The position numbers and the translations under genes were made by a program. Shown here piece by piece: positions 57,404-64,000 of a DNA stretch of 64,000 nt. Origin of the DNA: Leptoclinus maculatus (lineage: Eukaryota > Chordata > Actinopteri > Perciformes > Stichaeidae); the NCBI GenBank assembly GCA_032191485.1, contig JAVDOI010000125.1, forward strand, positions 26,072 through 90,071, read 5' to 3'. Every line of letters starts with the position of its first letter. Position 1 is the first letter of the stretch. The notes under the pieces were generated by a model, which had not been told where the DNA came from, ran no database searches, and saw only the letters and a list, made by a program, of their open reading frames with translations.

Positions 57404-57725
57404 CTATTTGCATGTCGCGTGCAGCTGGTCGAAGACAACAAAATCATGTCCAGTGACCCTAAACCAATCAAATGGCAGCATTTCGCCATTGGCAACTGGT
57501 GGTCTTGACTTGACAAAATACACACGCACACACTGACACACACAGGATTTGTTCTCAATTCAATATTACATAACCAGTAGTAAGATATTGTGCTTTAGGT
57601 TTGTGCATGGCGCCCTCTGTTGGATGAAATAAAAACTACAAAACAACTGGTAACACTGAGGCCAAAGATGGTCTATAAACAGGAGGAGTTACTCACTGGC
57701 ATTGGTGTTAATTCATGTGTGTTGG

Positions 57726-57965
57726 CCCACAATATGTACCTCTGAGATGTAGTACAGTACAAAGTACAATATGTACCTCTGAGATGTAATACAGTAAAAA
57801 GTACAATATTTACCTCTGAGATGTAGTGAAGTAAAAAGTACAATATTTACCTCTGAGATGTAGTACAGTACAAATACAATATTTACCTCTGAGATAGAGT
57901 AAAAGTACAATATTTACCTCTGAGAATACCTCAAATATGTACCTAAGTTAAGTACTTCAGTAAAT
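57726..57965. repeat. About 37-bp tandem repeat, 5-6 copies
   Basis: Units start ACCTCTGAGATGTAGTACAG and continue AAAGTACAATAT. Copies vary in length. The sequence is related to the TACTCAAGTA dispersed family. Confidence 0.9.
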
Positions 57966-58099
57966 ACACAGAAATACATTCCACAACAGCCACTCACCCC
58001 CTTACATTAATAATAATAAATGCTGAAAATGAATGAGTTTTATTCACGGCGCAGAGTGATACCTCTCTCTCATTTATTCCTCTCTTTGGCCCTCCTCTG

Positions 58100-58304
58100 C
58101 CTCTCATTGGTCCAGCTGCTGCCACTTCTACCATTCTGATTGGCCCTCAGCTCAAAGCGGAAGTAGTCGCTTCTTCATTTTGCTGCAGCTGTGATGAACC
58201 AGGAAGAGGATGTAGAAACTGAGCGATAACGGTCCTTTTCACGCCTTTTTTAACGCATAAACCGACTTTTCTAAGTAGATAACGAGTCGGAGAAAGCTGA
58301 CGAT
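58100..58304 (+). promoter_or_regulatory. cnpy3: cnpy3 proximal promoter and 5' UTR (predicted)
   Basis: Two inverted CCAAT boxes (ATTGG at 58106-58110 and 58139-58143) and an ETS-like motif AGCGGAAGTA at 58156-58165 lie 140-200 bp before the start codon. No TATA box is evident. This arrangement is typical of broadly expressed genes. The transcription start itself cannot be seen. Confidence 0.5.
58194..58229 (+). other. Possible short upstream ORF before cnpy3
   Basis: ATG at 58194 opens an 11-codon frame (MNQEEDVETER) and stops at 58229, 75 nt before the main ATG. It matters only if transcription begins upstream of it. Confidence 0.35.
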
Positions 58305-62489
<4,185 letters not shown>

Positions 62490-62508
62490 CCCCCCCCCCC
62501 CCCCCCCC
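62490..62508. repeat. Poly-C run directly after cnpy3 stop
   Basis: 19 C residues starting at the first 3' UTR base; another C run is near 62671. Confidence 0.95.
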
Positions 62509-63506
62509 GGTTCCCTCTTTTATTCAAAACTTAGTATTAAAAAAAAACTACATTTCAAGTCAAAGTATTGTTACACGCAGGTTTTAATTTGTTTTATTTC
62601 AGTTTCTTTTCGTTTTTTAAGGCTTACTTTTGTAAAATGGTTTTAGAAATTCAAGTTGATCTTGATGGAGCCCCCCCCCCCCCATTAATAACTTCACCTT
62701 CAGTTAGTTCCAGTTCACTTCAACATGGGGACATTTTGGTACTTTTAGGCAATCGTTTCTATGGATTATTACGATGACATCATACTCTTTATGTTGTTGA
62801 GCATGTCGAGGTCGTAAACAGACAAACTTTAGTTACAATTGTATTAACGAAAGAATGTATCGATTTATTAGAAAAAAATCATTAATTGAATCATTAGTTG
62901 CAAAACTATACGATTTTTACATCAAATACCTCGATTTGTGATAAATAATCACGAGTAATGTGGATATTATTCCATATGAAACATTTAAGACGATATCTAG
63001 TCTCATATCAGGATATTGATAGTTGATATTCTGCCTAGCAACTGGACTCTAACATGTAATCAGACTACTGAGATGCTCGTTTAGAGGATCTTTTCTTCTT
63101 CTTCCTCTCTGAATGTAGATTAGCGGTTGAGTTTTCATGCTGTGTCGTCATAATGTCAATTTGTATGTTTGTTCTCATTTATTTTAAAGTTTATGTTCAT
63201 TCCATCTGAAAACTGAGACTTTTACATGATTTGTTTTGAGTTCATTTATTTGTTTTAGGTCCTTTGTGTTTCCTGAGACGGTAAATATAAAACATACAGA
63301 TAATTGCTTTTCCTTATAATATTGTAATTCTGTTTTTTTTATTAAGGCAAACCTGATTTTTGCATTTTTTTTATCCCCTTTTTCTTGTAGAAATGTGATC
63401 TTGAGGTCTCAGATTCAGTAAATTCCCTTTAAAGAGTAAATACAACATGTGACTCATTTTAAATGTCTGATTTCTGTTTCTGTATTTTACTTTTCCATTT
63501 ATTATC

Positions 63507-63580
63507 CGTGTGTGTGTGTGTGTGTGTGTGTGCTGCACAACAGCTGCTATTTAAGGTGTGTGTGTGTGTGTGTGTGTGTT
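63507..63580. repeat. Two short (GT)n microsatellites
   Basis: GT runs at 63507-63531 and 63556-63580, separated by 24 bp. Confidence 0.95.
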
Positions 63581-63666
63581 TTTACAGATTTCTATTGTGA
63601 AGTAAAGTGCTGACTGTTGTATTGGAGCCGCTTTTTTGAACCCATGAGCAGACACAGCAGTGGATC

Positions 63667-63672
63667 AATAAA
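63667..63672 (+). promoter_or_regulatory. Candidate cnpy3 poly(A) signal
   Basis: AATAAA about 1.18 kb after the cnpy3 stop; a second AATAAA is at 63812-63817. Either could end the transcript. Confidence 0.35.
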
Positions 63673-64000
63673 CAGGTTTAATGACTATTTTCAGGTTTAA
63701 AGTGTCATTTTAAAATGTTCTCACGTTTCACATCATCTCCTCAAAGTAAGTTAGTCACAATATGAATCCTTTGTTCCTCCCACTATCTCAGTGTATTGTA
63801 ACAACAACAACAATAAATCAATCTTATAGTTGTCTCTATTCAAATAACCACGTGGGTGTAATGTGTGTTTCAGGCCACTAGAGGGAGGCAGAGCTCCACA
63901 CTTATTAAACTAAACTTTTAACAGTAGTTATAGTTGTTACAGCAAAAAAGGGAATATTTAATTTATTTACATTTGTGTGTTGCCTGATTCATAAGATGAT

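Larger units (their letters stand above)
62490..64000 (+). other. cnpy3 3' UTR and downstream DNA
   Basis: AT-rich non-coding sequence with C runs at 62490-62508 and near 62671, two short GT repeats and candidate poly(A) signals. No further gene is visible before the window ends. Confidence 0.7.

Overview
This window is nuclear DNA from a teleost fish, probably a percomorph. The evidence is intron-rich genes with GT-AG splice sites, protein matches to vertebrate TRPC5 and CNPY3, very dense CA/GT and GA/CT microsatellites (about 2.4 kb of CA/GT alone by my tally), and several dispersed repeats that I recognise from memory as common in spiny-rayed fish. The species cannot be named from sequence alone. 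No bacterial, plasmid, CRISPR or phage features were seen, and I found no tRNA or rRNA gene by eye.

Layout. Positions 1-3526 are intron; the first coding exon(s) of the first gene lie before the window. Positions 3527-47166 (+) carry fourteen coding exons (950 codons) of trpc5, a cation channel: end of the ankyrin domain, zinc-site exon, linker helices, six-helix membrane domain with pore, TRP helix, calmodulin/IP3-receptor-binding segment and a long tail ending in a PDZ ligand, VTTQL. One intron (5068-26193) is 21 kb and holds most of the long arrays: a 55-copy 36-bp minisatellite, a 1-kb pyrimidine tract followed by (AG)59, and a 0.7-kb GA tract. Positions 47167-58100 are the trpc5 3' UTR and intergenic DNA, with a 26-bp minisatellite inside a dispersed element. 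Positions 58305-62489 (+) carry all six coding exons of cnpy3, a 280-residue ER-resident co-chaperone of Toll-like receptors. The remainder to 64000 is the cnpy3 3' UTR and downstream DNA.

The two genes lie on the same strand about 11 kb apart. They have no known joint function: one makes a plasma-membrane channel, the other an ER folding factor. The human orthologues are on different chromosomes (X and 6), so the adjacency is a fish arrangement.

The most interesting signals are repeats placed exactly where splicing is decided. These are a (GT)24 tract at the acceptor of a frame-shifting trpc5 exon (a CFTR-like layout), a 160-nt CU tract at the acceptor of an in-frame trpc5 exon, a (GT)73 tract that is itself the donor of cnpy3 exon 3, and about 42 tandem copies of an 11-bp unit that mimics a 5' splice site, 43 bp downstream of the cnpy3 exon 2 donor. 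I found no wholly new coding system. The very long open frames in the window are repeat artefacts.
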